A stretch of DNA of 64,000 nt from Erwinia psidii (GTDB taxonomy: Bacteria > Pseudomonadota > Gammaproteobacteria > Enterobacterales > Enterobacteriaceae): assembly GCF_003846135.1 (NCBI RefSeq), contig NZ_RHHM01000015.1, positions 1-64,000 on the forward strand. Direction: 5' to 3'. How positions within the stretch are numbered: position 1 is the first letter of the stretch; each line of letters opens with the position of its first letter. The notes beneath the pieces were generated by a model, which saw only the letters and a program-made list of their open reading frames with translations, had not been told where the DNA came from and did not search any database. The position numbers were made by a program, and so were the translations under genes. This document shows, one piece after another, positions 42,362 to 52,069 of this stretch.

Positions 42362-43597
42362 TCAGTAAAGCAAACGGGCCCGAATCGTCCCCGGAATCGA
42401 CTTCATCAGTTGTAATGCGGTGTTCGCGATATCCTGCGGGGCGTCAATATCAATAACCACATAGCCCATTGACGGCGAAGTTTGCAGATACTGTGCGGAA
42501 ATATTGATCCCCTGCCCGGCAAAAATGTTGTTAATTGCGGTCAGTATACCAGGACGGTTCTCATGAATATGCAGCAGACGGCTCTGGTCACCGTGCATCG
42601 GCAGCGAAACTTCCGGGAAGTTAACCGCGGAGAGCGTGGAGCCGTTATCAGAATATTTCGCCAGCTTGCCCGCCACTTCGATGCCGATATTCTCCTGCGC
42701 TTCCTGCGTCGAACCGCCTATATGTGGCGTCAGGATCACGTTGTCAAATTCACACAGTGGTGAATTAAAGGGATCGCTGTTCGTTGCAGGCTCCAATGGG
42801 AATACGTCAATTGCCGCACCGGCAAGGTGCTTATCAGCCAGCACTTTACAAAGCGCAGGAATATCAACCACGGTGCCACGTGACGCGTTGATCAACAGTG
42901 AGCCGGGTTTCATCATCGCCAGCTCTTGCGACCCGATCATATTCTGCGTCGACTGAGTTTCCGGGACATGCAGACTGACCACATCGCTCATGTTTAGCAG
43001 ATCGGACAGGTGGGTGACCTGGGTCGCGTTGCCCAGCGGCAATTTGCTCTCAATATCATAAAAGAACACATGCATTCCCAGGCTTTCTGCCAGAACGCCC
43101 AGCTGCATACCAATATGTCCATAGCCAACGATACCGAGCTTCTTACCACGCGCTTCAAACGAGCCAACCGCCAGCTTGTTCCATACGCCACGGTGCGCTT
43201 TGGCATTCGCCGCGGGGACGCCACGCAGCATCAGTAACAGCTCACCGATAACCAGTTCGGCGACGGATCGGGTATTGGAAAAAGGGGCGTTAAAGACCGG
43301 GATCCCACGTTTTTCAGCCGCAGGGAGGCTGACCTGATTAGTACCAATGCAAAAACATCCCACCGCGACCAGTTTTTCCGCCACGGCAAAGATCTCTTCA
43401 CTGAGATGAGTACGTGAGCGGATGCCGATAAAATGAGCGTCACGGATCGACTCTTTCAGTTGTTCGCTGTCCAGTGCGCCTTTATGAAATTCAATGTTGG
43501 TGTAACCAGATGCACGGAGATTATCCACTGCACTCTGATGCACGCCTTCCACCAACAGGAATTTAATTTTGTCTTTCTCCAGTGATACTTTTGCCAT
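42362..43597 (-). CDS. serA: D-3-phosphoglycerate dehydrogenase
   Basis: 411 residues (E. coli 410). First step of serine synthesis: 3-phosphoglycerate to 3-phosphohydroxypyruvate with NAD. The NAD fold is GIVGYGHIGMQLG; catalytic residues lie in NASRGTVVD (Arg), DVFPLEPATN (Glu) and LTPHIGGST (His). The C-terminal ACT domain (HIHENRPGILTAINNIFAGQG) binds serine for feedback inhibition. Its upstream 274 bp hold the promoter, controlled by Lrp and CRP in E. coli. Confidence 0.98.
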   Translation of the reverse strand: MAKVSLEKDKIKFLLVEGVHQSAVDNLRASGYTNIEFHKGALDSEQLKESIRDAHFIGIRSRTHLSEEIFAVAEKLVAVGCFCIGTNQVSLPAAEKRGIPVFNAPFSNTRSVAELVIGELLLMLRGVPAANAKAHRGVWNKLAVGSFEARGKKLGIVGYGHIGMQLGVLAESLGMHVFFYDIESKLPLGNATQVTHLSDLLNMSDVVSLHVPETQSTQNMIGSQELAMMKPGSLLINASRGTVVDIPALCKVLADKHLAGAAIDVFPLEPATNSDPFNSPLCEFDNVILTPHIGGSTQEAQENIGIEVAGKLAKYSDNGSTLSAVNFPEVSLPMHGDQSRLLHIHENRPGILTAINNIFAGQGINISAQYLQTSPSMGYVVIDIDAPQDIANTALQLMKSIPGTIRARLLY

Positions 43598-43871
43598 TTC
43601 CCGATCCTATTTTGCAGACTTCAGATGTGGCTGGTATAGCTAAGCCTTATGTCAAAATATCAAAATTTACGCCAGCGGCAATACAAACGATTGCCCACTT
43701 GCCAGCCTGGGCATAACGCAAAGTAAAAACGTCAACAGATAATCAGGGTGCCTACATTATTTTTAGCAGGATAGCCCGATCAGGGTAAATTTCGTGACAT
43801 AAATCACTAAAAACCAGCAACAGAATAAAAGATTTTTTTTGCTGAACTCACCGTCACAAATGACAGCAAAA

Positions 43872-44531
43872 TCATTTCACAATAGTTTTCACGCCAGATG
43901 CCGTGCCGATCAGCGCAATATCTGCAGGGCGGGCTGCAAATAAGCCGACAGTCACTACGCCAGCCAGTGCGTTGATCGACTTTTCCAGCCCAATGGCATC
44001 ACGGATTTGCAGGTTATGGACATCAAGGATGATATTGCCGTTGTCAGTCACAACATGCTGACGGAATTCCGGCAGTCCCCCCAGTTTCACCAGTTCACGC
44101 GAGACATAACTGCGTGCCATCGGGATAACTTCAACCGGCAGGGGAAATTTTCCCAACACATCAACCTGCTTTGACTCATCAGCGATACACACAAATTTAT
44201 CCGCTACCGCCGCGATAATTTTCTCACGGGTGAGCGCTGCCCCCCCCCCTTTGATCATTTGCATCTGGCCATTAATTTCATCAGCCCCATCAACGTACAC
44301 CGACAGTGAATCCACATCATTGAAATCAAACACCGGGATACCCAGGCTTTTGAGTTTAAGCGTTGATGCCTCTGAGCTGGATACGGCGCCATCGATCTGA
44401 TGTTTAATGGTAGCCAGCGCATCAATAAAATGCGCGGCAGTCGACCCGGTGCCCACACCCACCAGCGTACCCGGTTTAACATAGTCCAGAGCCGCCCAGC
44501 CAACGGCCTTTTTCAGTTCATCCTGCGTCAT
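43872..44531 (-). CDS. rpiA: Ribose-5-phosphate isomerase A
   Basis: 219 residues from ATG 44531, matching the E. coli start [15 protein letters not shown]. It interconverts ribose-5-P and ribulose-5-P. Motifs: [13 protein letters not shown], the DGADEI loop with catalytic acids, and [14 protein letters not shown]. The KGGGAA codons form a run of ten G (44240-44249 on the plus strand as C). The ribosome binding site is weak. It is divergent from argP. Confidence 0.97.
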   Translation of the reverse strand: MTQDELKKAVGWAALDYVKPGTLVGVGTGSTAAHFIDALATIKHQIDGAVSSSEASTLKLKSLGIPVFDFNDVDSLSVYVDGADEINGQMQMIKGGGAALTREKIIAAVADKFVCIADESKQVDVLGKFPLPVEVIPMARSYVSRELVKLGGLPEFRQHVVTDNGNIILDVHNLQIRDAIGLEKSINALAGVVTVGLFAARPADIALIGTASGVKTIVK

Positions 44532-44716
44532 GATAATTTTACAATCCGTGCTGCTACAGTAAGGCGACAGTATAAAACAACCCTGCCCCTGCCATGCAGC
44601 ATTTGTTGACAGTTTGCAGCCCGGCACACAAAGCACCGCTGATTGTTGTACAGCGCAAAGTGACAAATTTATGGCATAGTGCTCCATCCACACCTGACAG
44701 AGAGTTGAATGAACCA

Positions 44717-45613
44717 ATGAAACGCCCGGATTATCGAACGCTTCAGGCGCTGGATGCAGTGATCCGTGAACGCGGTTTTGAACGTGCCGCACAAAAACTG
44801 TGCATTACCCAGTCAGCCGTTTCTCAGCGTATCAAACAACTGGAAAACATGTTCGGTCAGCCGCTGCTGGTAAGGACGGTTCCGCCACGGCCGACAGAGC
44901 AGGGGCAAAAATTGCTGGCGTTACTGCATCAGGTTGAGCTGCTGGAAGAAGAGTGGCTGGGCGATGAAAATGGTGGCACCACCCCACTCCTCCTGTCGCT
45001 GGCGGTCAACGCAGACAGTCTGGCAACATGGTTGCTGCCTGCCCTGAAAACAGTGCTGACCGACTCACCGGTGCGCCTTAACTTACAGGTGGAGGACGAA
45101 AGCCGCACGCAGGAAAGGCTACGCCGGGGTGAAGTGGTCGGTGCGGTCAGTATCCAGCCACAACCGTTACCAAGCTGTCTGGTTGACCAGCTTGGCGCGC
45201 TGGATTACCTTTTTGTCGGCTCGAAATCGTTTGCGGCACGCTATTTTAAAAACGGCGTGACCCGTTCTGCACTGTTAAAAGCGCCAGCGGTGGCCTTTGA
45301 CCATCTGGATGATATGCATCAGGCTTTTCTACAGCAGAATTTTGATTTGTCACCGGGCAGTGTCCCCTGCCATATCGTGAACTCCTCAGAAGCGTTCGTA
45401 CAACTGGCACGCCAGGGCACTACCTGTTGTATGATCCCACACTTGCAAATCGAGCGCGAACTGGCCGAGGGCGAACTGATTGACCTTACGCCGGGATTAC
45501 TCCAGCGCAGGATGCTCTACTGGCACCGCTTTGCACCGGAGAGTCGTCTGATGCGTAAGGTGACCGACGCGCTTATTGCCCACGGCCACCGGGTACTACG
45601 TCAGGCTCCCTGA
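44717..45613 (+). CDS. argP: ArgP (IciA), LysR-type regulator
   Basis: 298 residues from ATG 44717 ([20 protein letters not shown]). The winged helix-turn-helix is [20 protein letters not shown]. The effector domain follows ([18 protein letters not shown]). ArgP activates argO in response to arginine and several other genes, with lysine as inhibitory effector. It is divergent from rpiA, as in E. coli; its target argO lies about 4.6 kb downstream, moved away by an inserted island. Confidence 0.95.
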   Translation: MKRPDYRTLQALDAVIRERGFERAAQKLCITQSAVSQRIKQLENMFGQPLLVRTVPPRPTEQGQKLLALLHQVELLEEEWLGDENGGTTPLLLSLAVNADSLATWLLPALKTVLTDSPVRLNLQVEDESRTQERLRRGEVVGAVSIQPQPLPSCLVDQLGALDYLFVGSKSFAARYFKNGVTRSALLKAPAVAFDHLDDMHQAFLQQNFDLSPGSVPCHIVNSSEAFVQLARQGTTCCMIPHLQIERELAEGELIDLTPGLLQRRMLYWHRFAPESRLMRKVTDALIAHGHRVLRQAP

Positions 45614-45632
45614 GCAGGAAAGTGCGTCTGCT

Positions 45633-46358
45633 TTACTGATTGCGCTGCAGTTCGAAGACCACATCGACCTGATCATCAAAATGAATGCTCTGCTGCTCAT
45701 AGGTCTGTGCGGCAGAAGCCATCGGCGCTGCATCGGCTGTTTTAAACATGCGGGAAACCGGCATTGGCTGATAATTTGCCACATGATAACGAATACTCCA
45801 GACTGGCCCCAGCTTCGCATTAAAGCCTTTTGCCAGCGCTCCGGCTTGCTGTATGGCATCCTCTGTCGCTGCCTGACGGGCCTTATCACGATATCGGGCA
45901 GGTTCAGACACCCCCAGATCCACAGAACGGATCTCATTCAGACCGGATTTGAGTGCACCATCCAGCAACCCGTTCAGTTTATCCAGCTGACGCAGGGTAA
46001 CCTGTACCTGGCGTACAGCGCGATAGCCTTTCAGCTGCGATTTGCCGTCTTTCAGATAATCATATTCTGGCTGCGTCCGCAGATTGGCTGCACTGATATC
46101 TTTTTTCTCAATGCCATTTTTAGCAAGAAAATCAAAATATTGTGCCACACGGGCATCAGCCTGTTTCTTGGCTTCTGCCGCCTCACCTGAAGAAACATTC
46201 ACTTCGATCGACAACGTGGCGATATCAGGAATGGCCTCCACACTGGCCTGGCCAGAAGTGACAATATGTGGGCCGTTCGGCAGTTCATCCGCCAGTAAGA
46301 CGCTGGGTAAGGCGCCTACTCCAATTACTGCGGCCAGAGCCATAGTGGTGAGCTTCAC
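45633..46358 (-). CDS. yggE: SIMPL-domain periplasmic protein YggE
   Basis: 241 residues from a GTG at 46358, preceded by AGGGAG at good spacing and aligning with E. coli YggE (MKxxxxALAA). A signal peptide ends near SVLLA. The SIMPL domain (GPHIVTSGQASVEAIPDIATLSIEV ... NLRTQPEYDY, YRAVRQVQVTLRQLDKLNGLLDGAL) is complete. It is linked to oxidative-stress protection in E. coli. In E. coli it neighbours argO directly; here a three-gene island intervenes. Confidence 0.92.
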   Translation of the reverse strand: MKLTTMALAAVIGVGALPSVLLADELPNGPHIVTSGQASVEAIPDIATLSIEVNVSSGEAAEAKKQADARVAQYFDFLAKNGIEKKDISAANLRTQPEYDYLKDGKSQLKGYRAVRQVQVTLRQLDKLNGLLDGALKSGLNEIRSVDLGVSEPARYRDKARQAATEDAIQQAGALAKGFNAKLGPVWSIRYHVANYQPMPVSRMFKTADAAPMASAAQTYEQQSIHFDDQVDVVFELQRNQ

Positions 46359-46452
46359 TGGGTTTCTCCCTGGGAGCTGGTTGTTATAGTCGGGACGGGA
46401 GCGGGAAAGCGCCCCGTCAGCATGTTGTTCCTCAGAACCTGTCAATGTCCTG

Positions 46453-46528
46453 AACGCGCCAGGTTATGACCGCCATTGCCAGGGTGAGTTCCCTTACCAG
46501 AAAGCCCCCTGTGCCAGTTTGAGAACCA
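46453..46528 (-). pseudogene. Duplicated 3' end of argO (left copy)
   Basis: On the minus strand this reads CTCAAACTGGCACAGGGGGC then TTTCTGGTAA, i.e. the LKLAQGAFW-stop end of argO, plus about 45 bp of its downstream flank. It is nearly identical to 50208-50281, where the intact argO ends, with only scattered substitutions. Nothing else of argO is present on this side. Confidence 0.85.
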
Positions 46529-46736
46529 GTTGGGTAAATATTGAGTGATGGACAAGGCCGTATCGGCACATGGACGGAGAAGAACAGTCTGCCTGTCTGC
46601 TGACTCGCCTTCTTTGCCGGACTGCTGCCGTTGATGCAATACGACCAATATATATTCAGCTATTGGGCTCACCACCTCTTTTCGCTGATAAAGTACAAAC
46701 TCCGTCAATGATATTTCAAGACGCTGCAATCAACCT

Positions 46737-47813
46737 TTACACAGCATGTGAAGCCAGGGACACTTTCAACCCCGGATACACATCACGACCAAAGCGTGTC
46801 AGACCCTCAAAATAGTCCGGGAAAATCAGCATCACGCCATCCAGTTCACACTCCCGGATCAGTTCCTCCACCTGCTGCTGGCAGGTTTGCGCACAACCAA
46901 TGGCGGTATGGGTCATAAATGCATTACAGGCACGTTCAAACATGCTTTTGGCACTTGCAATATCAACACCAAAACTACTAATCATTCCTTCAACAGCACC
47001 GACATCCAGCCCTTCCCGATAATGCTCTGCCAACGCCTCGGCCTCTGCATCCGTATCGGCAATAATGAGCGTACACATACAAAAGACTTTAATCTCTGTC
47101 TGGTATTCCCGTGCGATGCGACGAGCCATCTGACTGAGTTTTTTCGTTTCCACCTCATCTTTTCCACCGATAAAACAGGCATCCGTGTTTTGTACGGTGA
47201 ATCTCATCCCTTTTTCTGACTGGCCAGCGCAAAGAAGATAAGGTCGTGGTGTGGAGATTGGTTTGGGGTCAGAAACACATGCATTCAACTGGAAATAGTG
47301 ACCATCAAATGTGACCTCTGGCTCGGACCACAAACGTTTAATTGCGGTGGTCCACTCCTCGGTCATATCGTAGCGATCGTCATGAGATAACTGCTCATTC
47401 CAGGCGCCCATTTGATGAAATTCATTTTTGAATGAACCAGAAACAATATTTAATCCTGCGCGACCATGACTGATTTGATCAAGGGTGGTGATCATCTTGG
47501 CGGTGACGGCGGGATTATGTAATCCTGCATGCATGGTGGCGATTAATTTCGCGTGATGAGTACATTCTGCCAGCGCCGCCATCAGGGTAACGGATTCAAG
47601 TGAAGCTCCCCAGTGATCTGTTTCTCCACCAAATCCGCGCCATTTCCCCATCGACATAATAAAGTCGAGGCCAATTTGATCGGCAAGAATAGCCGCCTCA
47701 CGGTTTTGCGCCCAGCAAGCCGTCAGTGGTGGGGTATTTTTTGAAATAATCCATCCACCACTGGCAATGGGTAAAAATACACCAAACTCAATATTTTTTT
47801 TCGAATCAGACAT
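46737..47813 (-). CDS. RutA-like FMN-dependent monooxygenase
   Basis: 358 residues, luciferase-like monooxygenase fold. The N-terminus (FGVFLPIASGGWIIS), MGKWRGFGGETDHWGASLES, TLDQISHGRAGLNIVSGSFKNEF and YLLCAGQSEKGMRFT follow the pattern of RutA, the enzyme that opens the uracil ring with flavin peroxide, but identity is moderate and the other rut genes are absent. A flavin reductase would have to come from elsewhere. It is the last gene of a three-gene operon with an MFS transporter (44 bp upstream) and a Tsx-like porin. Substrate unknown: a nucleobase-like or other heterocyclic compound is a reasonable guess. Confidence 0.75.
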   Translation of the reverse strand: MSDSKKNIEFGVFLPIASGGWIISKNTPPLTACWAQNREAAILADQIGLDFIMSMGKWRGFGGETDHWGASLESVTLMAALAECTHHAKLIATMHAGLHNPAVTAKMITTLDQISHGRAGLNIVSGSFKNEFHQMGAWNEQLSHDDRYDMTEEWTTAIKRLWSEPEVTFDGHYFQLNACVSDPKPISTPRPYLLCAGQSEKGMRFTVQNTDACFIGGKDEVETKKLSQMARRIAREYQTEIKVFCMCTLIIADTDAEAEALAEHYREGLDVGAVEGMISSFGVDIASAKSMFERACNAFMTHTAIGCAQTCQQQVEELIRECELDGVMLIFPDYFEGLTRFGRDVYPGLKVSLASHAV

Positions 47814-47857
47814 GTTCAGTTCTCTCAGATATCACCATTTTTAATTGCGAAGGAGGC

Positions 47858-49117
47858 TTATTCAGATATCACACTGTTATGCGTATTGATTGTCTTCTGA
47901 GGTCTTTTCATCGGGATGACCAGCAGAAAAATAACCAGTGGAACCACTGCATAAATCAGAAAAGCACTCGAAAAGGTTCCGCCAATATCTTTGATCATGC
48001 CAGCCAGCAGCGGCCCGAAGCAGGCAATGGTTGAAATCAGGTTCATGACAGAAAACAGTTCAAGATAAGGCTGTCGGCCATAGTATTCGGTCAGCAATAC
48101 ACTGCTTGCTAAAAATATTATGCCGCTACCAACCCCTATACCGACTGTAAATAAGAACAGTGCCAACGATGAATTGGCCTGACTTATCGCAAGCATGCCC
48201 ACGATAATAAAGGAAAGGCTGATAAGCAGTAGTTTTTTCGACCGAACAAACTCCCCCAAAATACCACCACCGACACGGGAAAATGCATTAATTAATGCCT
48301 GAATACTTAGCAGACTACCGGCGAAGGTGGCGGAATACCCCTGTTCGCAGATTTGGGTGACAGCAAAGCTGTTAACCGTGATGTCACAAAGCAGGAAAGA
48401 GGTATACGCGGCAGCAATGACATAAAACTGCCAGGTTTTAAATGCCTCGGTGACAGACCAGGTTTGCTGCACATCCGGCTTAGCGGCATTCTGATGGCGA
48501 AGGGGGTGTTTACTGATACTTTCACTGTGTGCCTGTTCCGTTGCATTTTCTTTCATGGTGATAATCGTGATGGCCAGCATCACCACGATTGAGATACCGC
48601 TTATCGCCCAGTGCATACGCCAGCTATGCCATACCCCGACGGATAAAAAATAGAGAAACGGTCCTACAACGCCACCCAAACCACCAACAAAAAAATAGAT
48701 GCCAAATGTAAGCGTCTGTCTTTGAAACAGGCGGCTCAGAACAAATGTACCTGGTACTGTCGCCACAAAACTAAACCCAATACCCAACATTATCGTTGCA
48801 ATAAAATATACCTGCAATGTATGCAGAGCATATAAACAGGCAAACCCCGTAGCCAGAATAATGCCCCCAATAAACAGTGTCATCCTGACACCATAATGGC
48901 GGATAGTTATCGCTGGCAGATAGCTGGATAGCCCACAAGCTAATCCAAGCAATGAGAATCCTAACCCAGCACTGGCCCAGCTCCAGTTAAATTCCTGCAC
49001 CATTGCAGGTAGCACAACACCTAATGAAGTAAATGTTGTTGCCGTAATAATAAAAAAAAGCAAACTAAAAACAATTAACACGGACCAGCAATAGATTTTA
49101 CCTGGATTATACCCCAT
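47858..49117 (-). CDS. MFS transporter of the inserted operon
   Basis: 419 residues from ATG 49117, which has GGTGGAG ahead; an ATG at 49138 lacks a ribosome binding site. About 12 membrane helices; FTSLGVVLPAMVQEFNWSWA at the start and SLLGLACGLSSYLPA are typical of the monocarboxylate/oxalate-type MFS branch. Inner-membrane uptake protein of unknown substrate, between porin and monooxygenase genes with short gaps, so the three are probably one transcript. Confidence 0.8.
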   Translation of the reverse strand: MGYNPGKIYCWSVLIVFSLLFFIITATTFTSLGVVLPAMVQEFNWSWASAGLGFSLLGLACGLSSYLPAITIRHYGVRMTLFIGGIILATGFACLYALHTLQVYFIATIMLGIGFSFVATVPGTFVLSRLFQRQTLTFGIYFFVGGLGGVVGPFLYFLSVGVWHSWRMHWAISGISIVVMLAITIITMKENATEQAHSESISKHPLRHQNAAKPDVQQTWSVTEAFKTWQFYVIAAAYTSFLLCDITVNSFAVTQICEQGYSATFAGSLLSIQALINAFSRVGGGILGEFVRSKKLLLISLSFIIVGMLAISQANSSLALFLFTVGIGVGSGIIFLASSVLLTEYYGRQPYLELFSVMNLISTIACFGPLLAGMIKDIGGTFSSAFLIYAVVPLVIFLLVIPMKRPQKTINTHNSVISE

Positions 49118-49152
49118 CGAACTCCACCTCTTTATCATTACTGTTCTGAAAG

Positions 49153-49947
49153 TTAATCTGGAAAAAAAGAAAAACTATAGCGAACCATTATGCCATAACT
49201 AAACTGGTTGCTGTGGTAGTAGGATGAGTCTTCAATCTTGTATTTATTTTTAATTGGTTCAATCACTGCACCAAGCCATAAATGCCCTGACGGGTAGCCC
49301 AGTGCCTGACCTAAGTCGTAGTGTAATTCAGGTTTAAAATCGATCATCACAGGGTTATTTCCTTGACCGGATGTCATATCAAAAGTACCGACAATGCGAA
49401 AATCCCCCATAGTAGTATGAAATGGATAGCCATAATCAATATGTAAACGCCGATCATCCCAGCCTTTATGGTAATTATGCTCATAATAATAGATGGTTCG
49501 TAACCATGAAAAACCTGGGATCTGCCAGTCCAGTGCCAGTCCTGGATAATAGCTGAAGCCCTCCCCTTTGCTGCGTGATATCCACAATGCAGCCGATGCG
49601 TCTTTAAATACCCCATAAGAGATATCTTTATTGATGTTCCTGGACAGACTTAATCGTGGCACGGCCTTATAATAATAAGTGCTTGTGCTACCAACATAGT
49701 CTCCCTGTAAAGAACGTTGCCAGATACCATAGACATACATATCACCAATACTGTAGTCCCCCCAGGCTTCAACCACCGGTGATAACGTTTTTGAAGGATC
49801 GACTTTATTGCCACCAAAAGCATACAAGGACGAATCCAAAGATTGAAATTTTAAAAATGGCTGCGCCGCGATATTGAATGCTGGCAGACCGGCTAATATA
49901 CACATAAAAAATAATCCGTATAATTTTTCCAAATTATTTATTCCCAC
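49153..49947 (-). CDS. Tsx-like outer-membrane channel
   Basis: 264 residues from a GTG at 49947; a TTG at 49932, nearer a GGGA, is possible. A hydrophobic signal segment ends at FNIAAQ. The rest alternates aromatic and polar residues like a beta-barrel and ends in ...YSFSFF-PD; segments VEAWGDYSIGDMYVYG, KAVPRLSLSRNIN and GWDDRRLHIDYGYPF recall the nucleoside-specific channel Tsx (PF03502). First gene of the inserted operon. It would let a small substrate cross the outer membrane before the MFS protein imports it. Confidence 0.65.
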   Translation of the reverse strand: MGINNLEKLYGLFFMCILAGLPAFNIAAQPFLKFQSLDSSLYAFGGNKVDPSKTLSPVVEAWGDYSIGDMYVYGIWQRSLQGDYVGSTSTYYYKAVPRLSLSRNINKDISYGVFKDASAALWISRSKGEGFSYYPGLALDWQIPGFSWLRTIYYYEHNYHKGWDDRRLHIDYGYPFHTTMGDFRIVGTFDMTSGQGNNPVMIDFKPELHYDLGQALGYPSGHLWLGAVIEPIKNKYKIEDSSYYHSNQFSYGIMVRYSFSFFPD

Positions 49948-50207
49948 CAGAAGAATTGTGCGTTTTACTCAGTAAGATGATTGTCTTTTTTTATATCAAT
50001 GCTTTTTACTTTCCCGGTTTTTTGCACTAAGCATTTTATTATGAGGTTTTCTTTCGGAAAAATATCACCTGGATCTTTGGTGGATAAGTATAGATTAGCT
50101 ATAACAGATAAACGAAATTTTTCAAACGGTGTGTTTTTCCCCCCTTGCCATGGGCGTACGTTACCATTGTGCATCAGAGTACAGCAGACGTATTGGAGCG
50201 CCTTAAA
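49948..50207. other. Upstream region of the inserted operon
   Basis: About 260 bp between the Tsx-like gene and the right-hand repeat copy. It is AT-rich and should carry the operon promoter; no operator, gene or transposon end was recognised. No integrase or IS lies in it. Confidence 0.5.
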
Positions 50208-50246
50208 ACGCGCCACCTGATACTGCCATTGCCCACGTAAGTTCCC

Positions 50247-50861
50247 TTACCAGAAAGCTCCCTGTGCCAGTTTGAGAGCCATCCACCACATCACCATCGC
50301 GACCAAAAAATGAATCATGCGCTGCACCCTGGCTGCTTGCAGCCAGGGAGAAAGCCAGTAAGCCAGCCACGCCAGACTAAAAAACCACAGCAGCGAAGCA
50401 CTGACAGAACCGAATGCAAACCAGCCACGCGCCGCCGCGGCTAGCTGTCCTCCCACGCTGCCTGTCACCACAAAAGTATCGATCCAGACATGCGGATTAA
50501 GCCAGGTGACTGCCATCACCGTAACAATACTTCGCCACCGGTCGTGTATTATTACCCTATCCGGGGATACTTTATTTATGCCGACCAGTGCAGCACGAAA
50601 ATTTCCCCCGCCATACCACAACAGAAAAAGAACGCCGCCACAGGTGACCAGATTCAGCAGCAGTGAGGATTTTACCAGCAGCGCACTGCCGCCAAAGATC
50701 CCCGCACATATCAGTATGACATCACTCAGCGTACACAGGCCCGCCGTCATCAGGTGATACTGACGCTGCATTCCCTGATTCATCACAAACATATTTTGCG
50801 GACCCAGCGGCATGATTAAGGCAGCCCCAAACATCATCCCCTGCATATATACCATCAACAT
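50247..50861 (-). CDS. argO: Arginine exporter ArgO
   Basis: 204 residues, LysE/ArgO family with six membrane helices. GAALIMPLGPQNMFVMNQGM is the family signature, and VTWLNPHVWIDTFVVTGSVGGQ the second conserved block. Exports arginine (and canavanine). Start 50861 is chosen by length match to E. coli; an ATG two codons in has better spacing to AAGGG. Activated by ArgP in E. coli. Its 3' end is repeated at 46453-46528. Confidence 0.94.
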   Translation of the reverse strand: MLMVYMQGMMFGAALIMPLGPQNMFVMNQGMQRQYHLMTAGLCTLSDVILICAGIFGGSALLVKSSLLLNLVTCGGVLFLLWYGGGNFRAALVGINKVSPDRVIIHDRWRSIVTVMAVTWLNPHVWIDTFVVTGSVGGQLAAAARGWFAFGSVSASLLWFFSLAWLAYWLSPWLQAARVQRMIHFLVAMVMWWMALKLAQGAFW

Positions 50862-51019
50862 CCCTTTTCCCTCGTATCAACCGTTGCGAGGAGTGTAGCG
50901 AAGAAAAATCATTAGAAAAAATTCAATAATTTAATCTTAAATCAGTATTTCTAATGAAGAAGAATAAAAAAAGGTGGCCACCCTGACGCAGGGTTAATTC
51001 GGTTTTGTACCGCGTCGCG

Positions 51020-51895
51020 TTATGATTCTGATGCCGTTTCCGCCGGCTTCGCAGACTTTTCATGATGCAAATGCACATCCATCTGCGGATAAGGAATACC
51101 GATATTATTCGCATCCAACGTGCGCTTGAAATTTTTCATCAGATCCCAGTACACGCTCTGCAAATCACCCGCATTACTCCAGCAACGCACAACAAAATTG
51201 ACCGAAGAGGCTGCCAGTTCATTCAGACCGATCTGCACCCCCATATCTTTCAGTACGCGTGGTTCAGCATCAACAACGTCCTGCAAAAGCCCGATGACCT
51301 GATCGACATCGGCGTCATACGCCACGCCGATGATAAATTCGTTGCGACGCACCGGTTCGCGGGAATAATTGACAATATTACCCGCAATAATTTTACCGTT
51401 GGGCACCACCACAATTTTGCCATCGGATGATTTCAGGGTGGTGGAGAAAATCTGAACGCTGATCACGGTCCCCATCACTCCGATATCAATAAAGTCGCCG
51501 GTACGGAAAGGACGGAACGTCACCAGCAGTACACCCGCCGCAAGATTCGACAGCGATCCCTGCAATGCCAGACCAACCGCCAGACCCGCCGCACCGAGCA
51601 CCGCGATGACCGACGCTGTCTGCACTCCAATACGACCAAGCGCCGCGATAAACGTAAAGGCTATCAACCCGTAACGCACCAGTGCGGACAAAAAATCAGC
51701 AACGGTGGCATCAATGTGCCGGGCAATCAGGAGCTTGTTTAACGCATTGGAAAACAGACGCGCCAAAATCATCCCGATAATGATAATAGCGATGGCCGCG
51801 ACAATATTGACGGCATAGCTCACCAAAAGTGCCTGATGGTCCACCAGCCAGCCCCCCGCGTGATTGATGCTATCGACTACATTAAGATCTTCCAT
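51020..51895 (-). CDS. mscS: Small-conductance mechanosensitive channel MscS
   Basis: 291 residues (E. coli 286). Three N-terminal membrane helices (about 28-55, 65-90, 96-127); the pore helix [22 protein letters not shown] carries the conserved Gly/Ala packing; a beta domain and C-terminal mixed domain follow. It opens under membrane tension to release solutes in osmotic downshock. It lies between argO and fbaA as in E. coli. Confidence 0.96.
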   Translation of the reverse strand: MEDLNVVDSINHAGGWLVDHQALLVSYAVNIVAAIAIIIIGMILARLFSNALNKLLIARHIDATVADFLSALVRYGLIAFTFIAALGRIGVQTASVIAVLGAAGLAVGLALQGSLSNLAAGVLLVTFRPFRTGDFIDIGVMGTVISVQIFSTTLKSSDGKIVVVPNGKIIAGNIVNYSREPVRRNEFIIGVAYDADVDQVIGLLQDVVDAEPRVLKDMGVQIGLNELAASSVNFVVRCWSNAGDLQSVYWDLMKNFKRTLDANNIGIPYPQMDVHLHHEKSAKPAETASES

Positions 51896-52069
51896 TTACC
51901 TGTCCTGTTATTCACGGCGCTCCGTGACCAGTTATACATTGCCAGCACGGCTGACATCCCAAACCCTAATCCTAACCAAAAATGGCGTCGCCTGCCAAAT
52001 AGCCTGTGAAATTAATAATTTGTTATCCGGGCAGACGGTAAAGTCCCCGGTGAAGTGGAAAAATGACCG

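Larger units (their letters stand above)
46453..50281. repeat. Direct repeats (about 75 bp) bounding an inserted island
   Basis: 46453-46528 and 50208-50281 are directly repeated; the shared core GTTCCCTTACCAGAAAGC continues into CCCTGTGCCAGTTTGAGA on both sides. Between them lie a Tsx-like porin, an MFS transporter and a RutA-like monooxygenase. The arrangement indicates insertion with duplication of the argO 3' end. Confidence 0.85.

Noticed and set aside
44532..44792. N-terminal extension of rpiA
   Set aside because: The extra 87 codons overlap the argP promoter and start, and RpiA begins at MTQDELKKA in relatives.
46442..46729. 95-codon minus-strand frame beside yggE
   Set aside because: It crosses the duplicated argO end in the wrong frame and lacks any domain.
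46529..50207. Classical transposon or integrative element carrying the three-gene island
   Set aside because: No transposase, integrase, terminal inverted repeats or tRNA target was found; only the direct repeats of the argO end.
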